From: Bacteroidota bacterium
GTDB taxonomy: Bacteria; Bacteroidota; Bacteroidia; Cytophagales; Cyclobacteriaceae
Direction of reading: 5' to 3'
Length of the DNA: 64,000 nucleotides
Assembly (NCBI GenBank): GCA_947470895.1
Contig: CANIVF010000004.1
Span: forward strand, 49,112-113,111
Both the position numbers and the translations under genes were made by a program. A model generated the notes under the pieces. It saw only the letters and a program-made list of their open reading frames with translations, searched no databases and was not told where the DNA came from. Below, piece after piece: positions 28,963 through 38,518 of the stretch; position 1 is the stretch's first letter, and each line of letters starts with the position of its first letter.

Positions 28963-31067
28963 ATTTCAATTTCTTTCCACTCCGATTTTTTAAAGGCAAG
29001 AAACTGATTCTGTTTTTTGTCGAACGTGAGTTGCTCATAAATAATTGGGATGATGTTAAGGCCAGAAGTTGTCAGTACCCCAAACTTCTCCTCGATGCCC
29101 ACCAATACAAGTCCGTTTCCGAGTTCAGATAAAAAATCAAATCGTGGGTCGATTAAGATAATACCGTTTTCATCCGCCAGTCCACGCAATCCCCCAGCGA
29201 AAAGCAGAAATTTTTTGTTTGGAAGAAATTGAATGGAATCGTATTGGAATGTTAATATCGGACTTCCCTTTCTGTCGATCACTCCTGATTTTCCAATTTT
29301 TTTTGCGATCGCTAGTCCGTTTTGGAAGTTACTTACTTTTTCGTAGTTAGGATTTATAACCACTTGATCCGATGTGCTTATAAACCCCCATTTGCCAATG
29401 AGTTTAAATGGAGCCAGACCTTCATGAAATTCCCCGATATCATCGTAGCGATTTGCAATGCGAAGTCGGCCACGCTCATCAATGAAACCAAACTTGTCAT
29501 CCCGCTTAATGCCTCTCATGCCCTCACTAGATTGAAAAATACGTTCAACGTTACTGATGGCCGGAGGACTCACTCGATTTACTGTTCGTCCTTGATAGTC
29601 AATTGTCTTTTCGGTTCCGTCTGCCAGATATTCCAGAAAAAAGTTCTCTTTAAATTCTAACCGGTTTTCGGTGAAGTAAACTATTTCACCATTGAAATTC
29701 TTCAGAAATATATTTGGAGATTCTTGCTGTGAGTATAATTGATCGTTGATCAGGTCTACCGATTTCGCTTGTGGAGCCACTAACCAATCTTCATGGGTAT
29801 TGATGATGCCGTATTGATTTTTGAATTTCACCACCACCCGATCACTTGAAATTTGGACTATTGAATCAAATACGCAATGAACAATTTCTTCACCGGTTAC
29901 ATTAATTGCTCCCCAATAGTGATTATTGATCACTGGAAATAGATTTTGATTCTGTGATCCGATCCAATCGTAATTTTTTTGTGTTAATGGTTTGTTCGAA
30001 TTATCAATCAACGACCATCCCTCTATTTTTCGATAGGCCCTTAATACATTGCCTTGCGCATAAAGTGTGTCATAGTCAAAAGGAACAACAACAGTACTGG
30101 ATGATTTGATTACACCCATTTTTCCTGAAAGACGGGCAAGGTAAAAATCGTCCTCCAACGGAGTTAACTGATCATAACGAACCGGGCATAGTAATTTGAG
30201 TTCATTATCGATGAGACCATACTTTTCTGATATTTTAATGATGAATACTTTGTTATTTACCGGAATGAGTTCGTCTGCCGAAAAACGGTTCGTAATTGTA
30301 TTTTTATCATTTATAAAAAGCCATTCGTGAGGCGGCTGAACGCGCACTTTGTTCTCGCTATTGATTTGGACAGAACGATAAATCGATTTCAGTTTAATAA
30401 CTCCATGACGATCAATTAGCCCTTGATTTAAATTCTCAAAGACAATGGCTTTGTTGTCGCGAAACTGAGAGATACTGTCGATTTGAAAATCGGTGATTGA
30501 GTTACCATCTTCTCCATACAACGCAATTTTACCCGATTCATTCTCCACTGCATAGCGGAGCGTGCCCAATGGATAAATACTTTTATATTGAATAGGTATC
30601 AGAACATTGTTTTTAAGATCCGTTAATCCATATACATATTTTGCCTGGCTTATGCTGAAAACGATTGCCCGTAATCCATGAATCGAAATGCCTTCGTATT
30701 GAAATGGAATTTTAACTTCACCTAGAAGGTTAACACATCCTGTTTTGATTTGTGCAGGATTAATTCTTTTTCGGGCAATGATATTATCGGCACCGGCATA
30801 CACCAGCGATTCGTAGTCTGCTCGGGTAATAAATTCATTTTTGAGGGTAAGAATACCCCAATGATTGTTCATTCTGTAACCGGTTACATTTCCGATTACC
30901 GAAAAACTTCCGTCCGACCAGCCGAGTGCATCGAATGACGGAGGTAACACCACTTGCCCCCGCTCATCTTTAATACCCATTTTTCCATTGTCAGAAAAAA
31001 TCTGATAAGGATCAGCATGGGCAATGCTGAAAGAAAAAATAGCAACCAGAATAAACACCGCCTTCAT
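28944..31067 (-). CDS. secreted WG-repeat protein
   Basis: 707 aa with a signal peptide (FILVAIFSFSIAHA). About fifteen WG-type repeats fill the protein, each a hydrophobic/aromatic-Gly start, a turn with D/N-G, and an I-x-P-x-Y/F-D end (examples GKMGIKDERGQVVLPPSFD, GKWGFISTSDQVVINPNYE, EKFGVLTTSGLNIIPIIYE). WG repeats make beta-sheet scaffolds for protein binding. The function is unknown. It is a single gene with its own promoter and a convergent terminator. Confidence 0.88.
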   Translation of the reverse strand: MKAVFILVAIFSFSIAHADPYQIFSDNGKMGIKDERGQVVLPPSFDALGWSDGSFSVIGNVTGYRMNNHWGILTLKNEFITRADYESLVYAGADNIIARKRINPAQIKTGCVNLLGEVKIPFQYEGISIHGLRAIVFSISQAKYVYGLTDLKNNVLIPIQYKSIYPLGTLRYAVENESGKIALYGEDGNSITDFQIDSISQFRDNKAIVFENLNQGLIDRHGVIKLKSIYRSVQINSENKVRVQPPHEWLFINDKNTITNRFSADELIPVNNKVFIIKISEKYGLIDNELKLLCPVRYDQLTPLEDDFYLARLSGKMGVIKSSSTVVVPFDYDTLYAQGNVLRAYRKIEGWSLIDNSNKPLTQKNYDWIGSQNQNLFPVINNHYWGAINVTGEEIVHCVFDSIVQISSDRVVVKFKNQYGIINTHEDWLVAPQAKSVDLINDQLYSQQESPNIFLKNFNGEIVYFTENRLEFKENFFLEYLADGTEKTIDYQGRTVNRVSPPAISNVERIFQSSEGMRGIKRDDKFGFIDERGRLRIANRYDDIGEFHEGLAPFKLIGKWGFISTSDQVVINPNYEKVSNFQNGLAIAKKIGKSGVIDRKGSPILTFQYDSIQFLPNKKFLLFAGGLRGLADENGIILIDPRFDFLSELGNGLVLVGIEEKFGVLTTSGLNIIPIIYEQLTFDKKQNQFLAFKKSEWKEIEIKSKGP

Positions 31068-31072
31068 GATTG

Positions 31073-31080
31073 CAAAGTTA
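31073..31080 (-). promoter_or_regulatory. TAnnTTTG promoter element, WG-repeat gene
   Basis: On the minus strand TAACTTTG matches the Bacteroidota -7 consensus and ends five bases before the ATG at 31067. As at 11104-11111, this implies a leaderless or almost leaderless transcript. Confidence 0.45.
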
Positions 31081-31158
31081 GCGTGTTGAAATAGGATTTT
31101 AAGTTTTTATAGAAACTACTTGGAATAAAATTGATAAATGGTTTGGTACAGCGATCAA

Positions 31159-31782
31159 CTAACCATTAAAGGAGTCTAGTACTTTTAAATCAGCAGGAGT
31201 GTCAATATCGAGATGGCCGGCTTCCCAATCGATGGTGTTAACATATTCGACATGCCTTTCAATGATTGCTTTAGCCCCTTGAGCATCTTTTATAGTTAGC
31301 ATATCCGAAAAAAGAGTTTGATCAAATAAGGCAGGTACACCAATCGTATTTCCATATCGTGATGCCACGATGTGACTGGAATTTTTTTTATAGGTATCGC
31401 GTAAAGCTGCCAGATGAGCTGATGTGAGTAAGGGCTGATCGCACACCATCACCACCACAGCATTGGTTTTCGGTCTTGATTTTAGCACGAATTCTAATCC
31501 CGTCTTCATCGAACTTCCCATTCCTCTTTCCCACTCGGTGTTTGTAATTATTTCTACGTGCAGGTGCATTATCGTTTTCTTGTGCTGATCATCATGCGCG
31601 CCTAACACCACAACCACGTTTGTGAATTTTGCTTCAAGTGCTGTTGATGCCGCCTTGAGTAACAAGGGCACTCCATCAATTTCAACCAATTGCTTTGATC
31701 GACCAAGTCGCGAGGAGGAACCGGCAGCTAAAATGATTACCGATTCAGTTCCGTTGCCTTGCTCCGGGTTTTGAATGTTCAT
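31159..31782 (-). CDS. MocA-like molybdenum cofactor nucleotidyltransferase
   Basis: 207 aa with the nucleotidyltransferase start LAAGSSSRLGRSKQLVEIDG (residues 18-37), a metal-binding MVCDQPLL segment near 110, and a late HLDIDTPADL, as in MocA/MobA-like enzymes. MocA adds CMP to molybdopterin for xanthine-dehydrogenase-type enzymes. The start overlaps the stop of the quinohemoprotein gene by 4 bp, so it is the last gene of the operon that also holds an XdhC gene. A role in Mo-cofactor maturation follows from that context. Confidence 0.85.
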   Translation of the reverse strand: MNIQNPEQGNGTESVIILAAGSSSRLGRSKQLVEIDGVPLLLKAASTALEAKFTNVVVVLGAHDDQHKKTIMHLHVEIITNTEWERGMGSSMKTGLEFVLKSRPKTNAVVVMVCDQPLLTSAHLAALRDTYKKNSSHIVASRYGNTIGVPALFDQTLFSDMLTIKDAQGAKAIIERHVEYVNTIDWEAGHLDIDTPADLKVLDSFNG

Positions 31783-33881
31783 TGATTAGGCAGAGAAAAT
31801 GCTACGTATTGGTCTCCAGACTTCGTGCCCATTTTACCACCGCCACAAGCAATCACTACAAATTGCTTTCCATTGATTTCATAAACGGCAGGCGTGGCAT
31901 AGCCTCCGGCAGGAAGAGTTTGCTCCCACAAAAGTTTTCCGGTATTGCTATCAAAGGCTCTGATTTTTTCATCACGACTAGCAGCAATAAAGACTACACC
32001 ACCGAGTGTAACCACTGGGCCACCGTAATTCTCTGTTCCAGTTACAGGAATACCTTTTTCTTTTAATTCCTTAAACTCTCCGAGGGGCACTTGCCAGTTG
32101 ATTTCTCCTTTATTCAAGTCGATGGCATTTAATGTTCCCCATGGAGGCTGCACGGCAGGATAACCTTCTGAGGTAAGGAAACGATTATAGCCGGTGTTGG
32201 AGTAAAGAATATCCGGATCACGTTCAAAGGTTCCTTTTTTTTCCTCATCCGTTCTATCAAGCAGATCAAGAACATAACGTGAAATGGCATCGCGTTCTTC
32301 TTCGCTCAGATGTGAGAATGCAGGCATGACACCTTTTCCTGCGAGCATAAATTTTTTCAGACTTTCTTTAGAATATTTTGTTTGCAGATTTTTTATTGAG
32401 GGATAAGCACGCCCGTCTCCATCACGATCAACACCATGACAGGTAGCACAGTTGGTACGATAGAGAGAAATTCCTATCCAGGCATCTTCTTTCATTCTTA
32501 CGTCTACCATCTGCAAAATCCAGGGCATCTCATTGGCATTAACATAGAGTATTCCGCTTTCCGGATCGAAGGAAGGGCCACCCCATTCGGCACCACCATC
32601 AAAGCCAGGAAAAATAATTGTTCCTTCTTTGCTGGGTGGAATGAAAGGCCGGCCTGTTTTTAGTCCTTTAAATTTTTCTCTTATCGAAACTGAATCTGCA
32701 GTTAAAGGGCTGATCATGTTTTCTGTGAAAATTTGTCTTGCAAAAGGAGGAGGCTTAACCGGAACGGGTTGAGTCTTCCATGCTTGCTCGCCATCTAGAT
32801 CAGAAGGAGGAACTGGAATTTCTTCAATAGGAAAAAGCGGTTTTCCGTTTTCACGATCAAACAGAAAAACAAAACCGGATTTGGTCACTTGTGCTACTGC
32901 ATCTTTTTTTTTACCATGATGATTTGTGGTTACCAATACCGGTGCTGTTGGCAAATCACGATCCCACATATCATGATGAATAGTTTGAAAGTGCCACTTG
33001 CGTTTGCCTGTTTCTGCATCCAATGCGATCACACAATTGGCAAAAAGATTTTGCCCGTGCCGATTGCCCCCATAAAAATCAAATGATGCTGAACCGGTTG
33101 AGGCGAAAATCAATCCTCTTTCATGATCTACCGTCATGCCTGCCCATGAATTTGCTCCACCCACTTTTTTCCATGCATCTGGTGGCCAGGTTTCATATCC
33201 GTATTCACCGGGTTGAGGTATGGTGTGAAATGTCCAGGCAAGCTTACCTGTTTTTACATCAAAAGCCCTTATGTATCCAGGTGCAGCCATGGGACCTTCG
33301 TGCACACGTGAACCCATGATGATTAAATTTCTGAAGATTACTCCGGGTGTGTTTGCAATCACCATAAGGTTGCTTGCCCTTTCGCCTAATCCTTCTTTTA
33401 GACTTACTCGACCTTCCGTGCCAAACGTTTCAATTTTCTTTCCGGTGAGCGCATTGATTGCATATAAATATTCTCCGAAAGAATAGAGAATACGTTTGTC
33501 CTGACCTTCTTCCCAATAGGTAACACCGCGGTTTACACCAAGGCCTGAGTTAACTTTTCCTAGTTCAAATTTCCAGAGTAAACTTCCATTGGAGGCATCC
33601 AGAGCAAACGCTTTCAGAGAAGGCGAGGTGCCATAGAGAATGCCATCGACTATAATCGGATTACATTGTATTTGTGTTCGGTTAGTTAACAGATCGGCAT
33701 CGCCCGATTGATAGGACCAGGCAACCTGAAGTTGATTTACATTTTCTTTATTGATCTGGTCGAGCTGCGAATATTGAATGCCGTCTGCTGTTCCACCTTT
33801 TATTCTCCAGCCTGCATATTTCTTGTCATGCTGGCTACACGCTATGAGTAGAACTATTAAAAGTAGTGGAGCGGATTTCAT
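31779..33881 (-). CDS. PQQ-type quinohemoprotein dehydrogenase with inserted cytochrome c domain, lipoprotein
   Basis: 700 aa with a lipoprotein signal (LLIACS). Propeller blades of the PQQ dehydrogenase family run from about residue 22 to 455 (GGTADGIQYSQLDQI, ALDASNGSLLWKF, HHDMWDRDLPTAP at 302-314). A cytochrome c domain with CATCH at 478-482 and a distal Met in GVMPAFS is inserted, and the propeller then closes (AFDSNTGKLLWEQTLPAGGYATP). It would oxidise an alcohol or sugar in the periplasm and pass electrons to its own haem. No pqq biosynthesis genes are in the window. Operon: cytochrome c, XdhC, this gene, MocA-like. Confidence 0.9.
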   Translation of the reverse strand: MKSAPLLLIVLLIACSQHDKKYAGWRIKGGTADGIQYSQLDQINKENVNQLQVAWSYQSGDADLLTNRTQIQCNPIIVDGILYGTSPSLKAFALDASNGSLLWKFELGKVNSGLGVNRGVTYWEEGQDKRILYSFGEYLYAINALTGKKIETFGTEGRVSLKEGLGERASNLMVIANTPGVIFRNLIIMGSRVHEGPMAAPGYIRAFDVKTGKLAWTFHTIPQPGEYGYETWPPDAWKKVGGANSWAGMTVDHERGLIFASTGSASFDFYGGNRHGQNLFANCVIALDAETGKRKWHFQTIHHDMWDRDLPTAPVLVTTNHHGKKKDAVAQVTKSGFVFLFDRENGKPLFPIEEIPVPPSDLDGEQAWKTQPVPVKPPPFARQIFTENMISPLTADSVSIREKFKGLKTGRPFIPPSKEGTIIFPGFDGGAEWGGPSFDPESGILYVNANEMPWILQMVDVRMKEDAWIGISLYRTNCATCHGVDRDGDGRAYPSIKNLQTKYSKESLKKFMLAGKGVMPAFSHLSEEERDAISRYVLDLLDRTDEEKKGTFERDPDILYSNTGYNRFLTSEGYPAVQPPWGTLNAIDLNKGEINWQVPLGEFKELKEKGIPVTGTENYGGPVVTLGGVVFIAASRDEKIRAFDSNTGKLLWEQTLPAGGYATPAVYEINGKQFVVIACGGGKMGTKSGDQYVAFSLPNQ

Positions 33882-33941
33882 GGTGATTTGATTTAATCTT
33901 GAAACTCAGAAAATCAAACCAGCTTTACAAGGGTTTTTATT

Positions 33942-35126
33942 TTAACGCGATTGTGATTTTGTTGAAGGAGTCTCCGCCATATAAACCTGCTTAAACACCT
34001 GATCGCTGTTCGGATCGCGTTGATGGATAGGGCCAGAATGGTATTTCAAAAAACCGCCTGCACGATTGCTGAACTTACTCTGAATTTCGGCAATGATGGA
34101 AACAGCAATCTCGTCTGGTGCCTCTGCACCAATGTCAAGACCTATGGGTGAATGAATGCGTTGAAAATCTTTATCGGTCAATGAAACACCTTGCGTATTG
34201 AATTCACTTTGCATTTTATCAAATCGCTTGCGCGGACCGAGTATGCCAATGTAGGGTGTGCTGGTCTTAAGAAGTTTCTTCAACACATCGCGGTCATATT
34301 CATAATTATGTGACATCAGCACGCATGCGCTGTAAGGAGTGATATCAAAATCGCGATCAATAAATTCGCGCTGGCACAAGGTTAGTTTGTCAGCAGTTGG
34401 GAAGAATAAAGGCGCAACGTGCGCGACACACTCATCGGTAACGGAAACCGTCCAGCCTAATGATTTGGCCAGTTCACTCACAGGCCGTGCATCAAAGCCG
34501 CCACCGAAAATAATTAAGGATACGGCAGGCTGTATCAATTCAATGAATACTTCCGATTCTTTTCCCTGTAATGAGTATTTTTTTGCTTCCGATTTTTTTG
34601 TTTCAAACAGACTTTCTAATGAAGACTGTACTTCATTTTTTAATTGAGCGTCAGAAAAGTCGCCACTCCATTCGCCCAGAGAGGTGAGCATAAGTTTCTC
34701 ACCCACACCTGAGATGGCCTCAAAAATCGTGGCTAGCGCCACAGGTTCTTTAGAAGTGATCAATGAGTTAAAAAGTGTTACTGGATTTTCTTTATCCTGT
34801 GGATCGATAGGTTCTATCAACACATCGATTACACCATTACATCCTAATCCTATACCCAGATTTTGATTGCTCTCTTCACGCGTGTCATAGGTTACTGTCA
34901 TGGGTGTTTTATCCATCATCACTTTTCGTGCTTTTCGAAGGGCATCGCCTTCCAGACAACCCCCGCTGATTGAGCCTACCCAACGCCCATCATCAGTAAT
35001 AAGCATGCGCGCACCCGGGCTGCGATACGATGAACCGCGCACCTTTACTACGGTGGCGAGTGCTGCTTTACGTTGAGCCAAGTCTACCTTTTGATATTCC
35101 GTTACTATTGTTTTTAAGTCTTTCAT
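33942..35126 (-). CDS. XdhC/CoxI-family molybdenum hydroxylase maturation protein
   Basis: 394 aa. The N-terminal XdhC domain (VVKVRGSSYRSPGARMLI, then VGSISGGCLEGD, residues 26-60) is followed by a Rossmann-type C-terminal domain (SLIIFGGGFDARPV, YIGILGPRKRFDKM, HSPIGLDIGAEAPDEIAVSI). XdhC proteins bind the Mo cofactor, help its sulfuration and insert it into xanthine dehydrogenase or CO dehydrogenase-type enzymes. No such enzyme is encoded in the window, though the operon has other accessory genes. Confidence 0.92.
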   Translation of the reverse strand: MKDLKTIVTEYQKVDLAQRKAALATVVKVRGSSYRSPGARMLITDDGRWVGSISGGCLEGDALRKARKVMMDKTPMTVTYDTREESNQNLGIGLGCNGVIDVLIEPIDPQDKENPVTLFNSLITSKEPVALATIFEAISGVGEKLMLTSLGEWSGDFSDAQLKNEVQSSLESLFETKKSEAKKYSLQGKESEVFIELIQPAVSLIIFGGGFDARPVSELAKSLGWTVSVTDECVAHVAPLFFPTADKLTLCQREFIDRDFDITPYSACVLMSHNYEYDRDVLKKLLKTSTPYIGILGPRKRFDKMQSEFNTQGVSLTDKDFQRIHSPIGLDIGAEAPDEIAVSIIAEIQSKFSNRAGGFLKYHSGPIHQRDPNSDQVFKQVYMAETPSTKSQSR

Positions 35127-35148
35127 AATAAAGAATAAAATACTCCCG

Positions 35149-35559
35149 TTATTTCTTTCTGGCTGTCTTTACTTCTGCTGGAGTGATCACTCCGCCTTTG
35201 TTGCCAAACGAATTGAAAATATAATTCATGAGATCACTCATTTCTTCATCAGTGATATCGAAACCACTCATTTCTCCATTATACACCTTTCCGTTCACCG
35301 TCATCTCCATATTCGCACCGTACACGATTTGCTGTATAGCTCGCTTCTTATCGGCCAACATATAATCCGATTTAGCAAGGGGAGGAAAAATTCCTTCCAG
35401 ACCTTCACCCTGATCCATATGACAGCTAATACAATTTCTTAAATAAATTTCTTTGCCCCGTTCAGAACTTGTGGCTAAATCAAATTTAGGTTTTTGTTGA
35501 AATGAAAGGAAACTAATTAAAATGAAAATAGATAGTGATGTTAAAATAAGTTTCTTCAT
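35149..35559 (-). CDS. monohaem c-type cytochrome
   Basis: 136 aa with an N-terminal hydrophobic signal (SIFILISFLSF). The haem site is CISCH, followed by MDQGEGLEGIFPPLAKSDYM, typical of small class I periplasmic cytochromes. A Met in the MSGFD or DEEMSDL region could be the axial ligand. It is the first gene of the operon and could accept electrons from the quinohemoprotein or from a molybdenum hydroxylase. The 110 bp upstream hold the likely promoter. Confidence 0.9.
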   Translation of the reverse strand: MKKLILTSLSIFILISFLSFQQKPKFDLATSSERGKEIYLRNCISCHMDQGEGLEGIFPPLAKSDYMLADKKRAIQQIVYGANMEMTVNGKVYNGEMSGFDITDEEMSDLMNYIFNSFGNKGGVITPAEVKTARKK

Positions 35560-35669
35560 GTCTTAACTTATGATTGATATTTGTAGTGTTTCGAAGTTAT
35601 ACAATTTTATACTAGCTGACTTAACAAAGCAACGGATTAATCAATTCATACGAGGTAAGTAAATTGATT

Positions 35670-36464
35670 CTACTGAACAATCTGCCTTAGCAAAGCCTGG
35701 CAGCGTTCTTTTCGGGTGGCATCGTCTGGTTCCGCCAAGGGAAGAGACAAGGCTTTTTGAAGTGATTGGGTAGCCTTATCATTTTCGCCTAAAGCATGCT
35801 GGGCCGAAGCTAATCCATACAAAAAAAGGATGTAGTCTTGTTTATATGCGTTTGCTTGCTGAAAGTATTCTAATGACCTGTCGAGTGAAATTCCTTCTGG
35901 AAATCCACCAAAAAAAATGCGACATGCCATAAGCTCCATCCAATTAAGCCGCGAAAGCTCGTACTGCCACTTGCCTAAAATAAAATACGCTTCCGCGAAT
36001 GTGGAATCGAGTTGAAGTATTTTGGTGGCTTCAGAGTGAATATCTTGAGCATACCGGACTTTGTCATGTGGATTGGTGGCGATCTCCGATTGCAAGCCCA
36101 ACGAAATTACATAAGCAAGTCGATTTTCCGGATTGGAAGGATTAAGTTGAATGGATTTTTCGGCATAGACTTTTGCTTTTTCGTAAAGCTGCAACTTTTT
36201 GTTGTTCTCGGCTTTAGGGAGTCGGCCACCTATGTTGGACAGCATACGGCTCGCATGAGTTAGCGCTTCTGTATTTTTTGGATTTTGACGAATGGTCGAT
36301 TCAAATTTTTCCAGTGCGGCCTCTACTCTAAAAGCTTTTTCCAGAGCCAACCCTTCAGAAAAGGAATCTGCCGGCTGCGCGAAGGCTTCCCATCCTGCTA
36401 ATATGAACCAAAGAAGAGAAACAATATTTTTCAAGCCTAAAATTAACTGTTGAAGATAAGACAT
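35670..36464 (-). CDS. TPR-repeat protein, exported
   Basis: 264 aa from the ATG at 36464. A hydrophobic segment (IVSLLWFILAGWEAFAQ) looks like a signal peptide. Tetratricopeptide repeats follow (EKAFRVEAALEKFESTIRQNPKNTEALTHAS, YAEKSIQLNPSNPENRLAYV, EATKILQLDSTFAEAYFILGKWQYELS, ALGENDKATQSLQKALSLPLAEPDDATRK). The layout recalls eukaryotic RMD-like TPR proteins seen in Bacteroidota. No partner gene can be named. Confidence 0.75.
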   Translation of the reverse strand: MSYLQQLILGLKNIVSLLWFILAGWEAFAQPADSFSEGLALEKAFRVEAALEKFESTIRQNPKNTEALTHASRMLSNIGGRLPKAENNKKLQLYEKAKVYAEKSIQLNPSNPENRLAYVISLGLQSEIATNPHDKVRYAQDIHSEATKILQLDSTFAEAYFILGKWQYELSRLNWMELMACRIFFGGFPEGISLDRSLEYFQQANAYKQDYILFLYGLASAQHALGENDKATQSLQKALSLPLAEPDDATRKERCQALLRQIVQ

Positions 36465-36696
36465 CCACGATGTAAACAATGTCGGTTCGATAATGTTGGA
36501 GTAGTTTGCTATACTGGAATGACGAGGTCATCGTGATGAATTTTTGCAAGTATGAATAATTTTCGATGATATGACTTCATTATTACCATTTTGTTACCAC
36601 TGTTCAATCGATTGCATTAAACTTTCTTCATCGAATTCCCGCAGGATTATTAAATTCACGCCTTCATAAGAAAACCTAAAACGGACCTCCCCCCTC

Positions 36697-38397
36697 ATGA
36701 TCAACATTTCTAATCTCTTTCCTTACGAGTTCGATAGTAAATACGCTAAACCAGCCGCTTATTTTTCAATGGAGTTTGCCATTGATCAGTCGCTTAAAAT
36801 ATATAGCGGTGGCTTAGGATTTTTAGCCGGCTCGCACATGAGAAGCGCCTACGAACTGAAACAAAATCTGGTAGGTATAGGTATCCTTTGGAGGTATGGC
36901 TACTACGATCAGGAACGCAACATGGATGGTACATTACGTGTATACTTCACAGAAAAAAATTACTTCTTTCTGGAGGATACCGGAATAATTTTTCCACTCA
37001 CTATTCACAATCATGAGGTAAAAGTAAAGGTATGGTTGCTTAAGCCGGGTGTGTTTAATACGGTGCCCATGTTCTTTCTGAGCACCGATATTCCTGAAAA
37101 TGATCACCTAGCCCAAACCATCAGTCATCGCTTGTATGATCCTCACGAATCTGCCCGCATTGCACAGTCTATTTTGTTGGGTGCAGGTGGAGCCAAACTA
37201 CTCGATATCATCGGCCACACTACCGATGTATATCATATGAACGAAGGTCATGCTCTCCCTCTTTGTTTCTACTTGTTGAATAAATATAATAACGATCTGG
37301 ATGAAGTAAAGAAAAGAGTCGTGTTCACAACTCATACTCCCGAAAAGGCAGGTAATGAAGAACATCCGATTTCTTATATGGAAGTGATGGGTTTCTTTCA
37401 GAATGTTCCTAAAGAAATGGTCATGCAATTGGCCGCGCCCGATACACATAATATGAGTTATACGCTGTCTGCATTGCGTATGGCACGCGTTGCCAATGGA
37501 GTTTCTGTGCTTCATGGAGAAGTGTCGAGGCAAATGTGGAAGGGATTTGAAGGAATTTGTGATATCACTTCCGTTACGAATGCACAGAACCAAACTTATT
37601 GGAATGATAACACATTGCAGGATGCATTAAAATCTGGCAATGACGAGGCCTTAGTCCTTCGTAAGAAGGAACTGAAGAAAGAGTTATTTAAGGTAGTTGC
37701 CAATCAAACCGGAAAAATATTTGACGAAAATGTGCTGACCATTGTTTGGGCAAGACGCTTTGCAGGTTATAAGCGCGCCAATCTTTTGATTCAGGATTTT
37801 GAGCGATTTCTAAAGCTCATTGAAAACAAAAAGCACCCCGTACAAGTGATTTGGGCTGGCAAACCATATCCTGAAGATCAGGCTGCCATTGATATTTTCA
37901 ATGATATCTATTGGAAAACAAAGTATCTCCCCAATTGTGCAATCCTTACGGGATATGAACTGAGCCTTTCGGCAATTCTGAAAAAAGGTTCTGATTTATG
38001 GTTAAACACTCCCCGCATGTATCGTGAAGCTTCAGGTACTTCCGGAATGACAGCGGCCATGAACGGAAGTATTAATATTTCTATTCCGGATGGTTGGGTG
38101 CCAGAGTTTGCTCAGGATCGCCAGAATAGCTTTATCATACCACGTGCTGAAACAGAAGATCATGATGAGCAGGCAAGTTTGGAAAATGATTTGCTGCTTA
38201 CTATGCTTGAAAAGGACATCGTGCCGCTTTATTATACGAAACCAACCGAGTGGTTGCATGTAGTGAAACAAAGCATGAGCGATGTGGTGCCTTTCTTTGA
38301 TTCAAACCGTATGGCTCATGAGTATTATGACAAGATGTACAGCCTTGTGGGTTCTTTGCCTGAAGTGAACAGTCAATCAAGTGTTGAAGCAGTTTGA
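36697..38397 (+). CDS. GT35 alpha-glucan phosphorylase-like protein lacking the PLP lysine
   Basis: 566 aa, homologous along its length to short alpha-glucan phosphorylases: YSGGLGFLAGSHMRSA (36-51), YHMNEGHALP (179-188), VFTTHTPEKAG (209-219), HGEVSRQMW (273-281), WARRFAGYKRANLL (351-364), WAGKPYP (386-392) and LWLNTPRMYREASGTSGMTAAMNG (434-457). The last motif is the PLP-lysine site. The residue that is lysine in phosphorylases (GTSGMK) is threonine here (residue 452, codon ACA at 38050-38052). Without it the Schiff base to PLP cannot form, so normal phosphorolysis is unlikely. It may be a regulatory or differently catalytic member. Confidence 0.85.
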   Translation: MINISNLFPYEFDSKYAKPAAYFSMEFAIDQSLKIYSGGLGFLAGSHMRSAYELKQNLVGIGILWRYGYYDQERNMDGTLRVYFTEKNYFFLEDTGIIFPLTIHNHEVKVKVWLLKPGVFNTVPMFFLSTDIPENDHLAQTISHRLYDPHESARIAQSILLGAGGAKLLDIIGHTTDVYHMNEGHALPLCFYLLNKYNNDLDEVKKRVVFTTHTPEKAGNEEHPISYMEVMGFFQNVPKEMVMQLAAPDTHNMSYTLSALRMARVANGVSVLHGEVSRQMWKGFEGICDITSVTNAQNQTYWNDNTLQDALKSGNDEALVLRKKELKKELFKVVANQTGKIFDENVLTIVWARRFAGYKRANLLIQDFERFLKLIENKKHPVQVIWAGKPYPEDQAAIDIFNDIYWKTKYLPNCAILTGYELSLSAILKKGSDLWLNTPRMYREASGTSGMTAAMNGSINISIPDGWVPEFAQDRQNSFIIPRAETEDHDEQASLENDLLLTMLEKDIVPLYYTKPTEWLHVVKQSMSDVVPFFDSNRMAHEYYDKMYSLVGSLPEVNSQSSVEAV

Positions 38398-38518
38398 TTG
38401 AAATTTATTTAAAAGAGTAATCGCTCCATTTTTTCGACACGTATTCGTACTTTCGATGATCAACTTTTGTCGTTGCTCCGACATTAAGAGCACGAGATAA
38501 CGTTCATCTTTACAAGGT

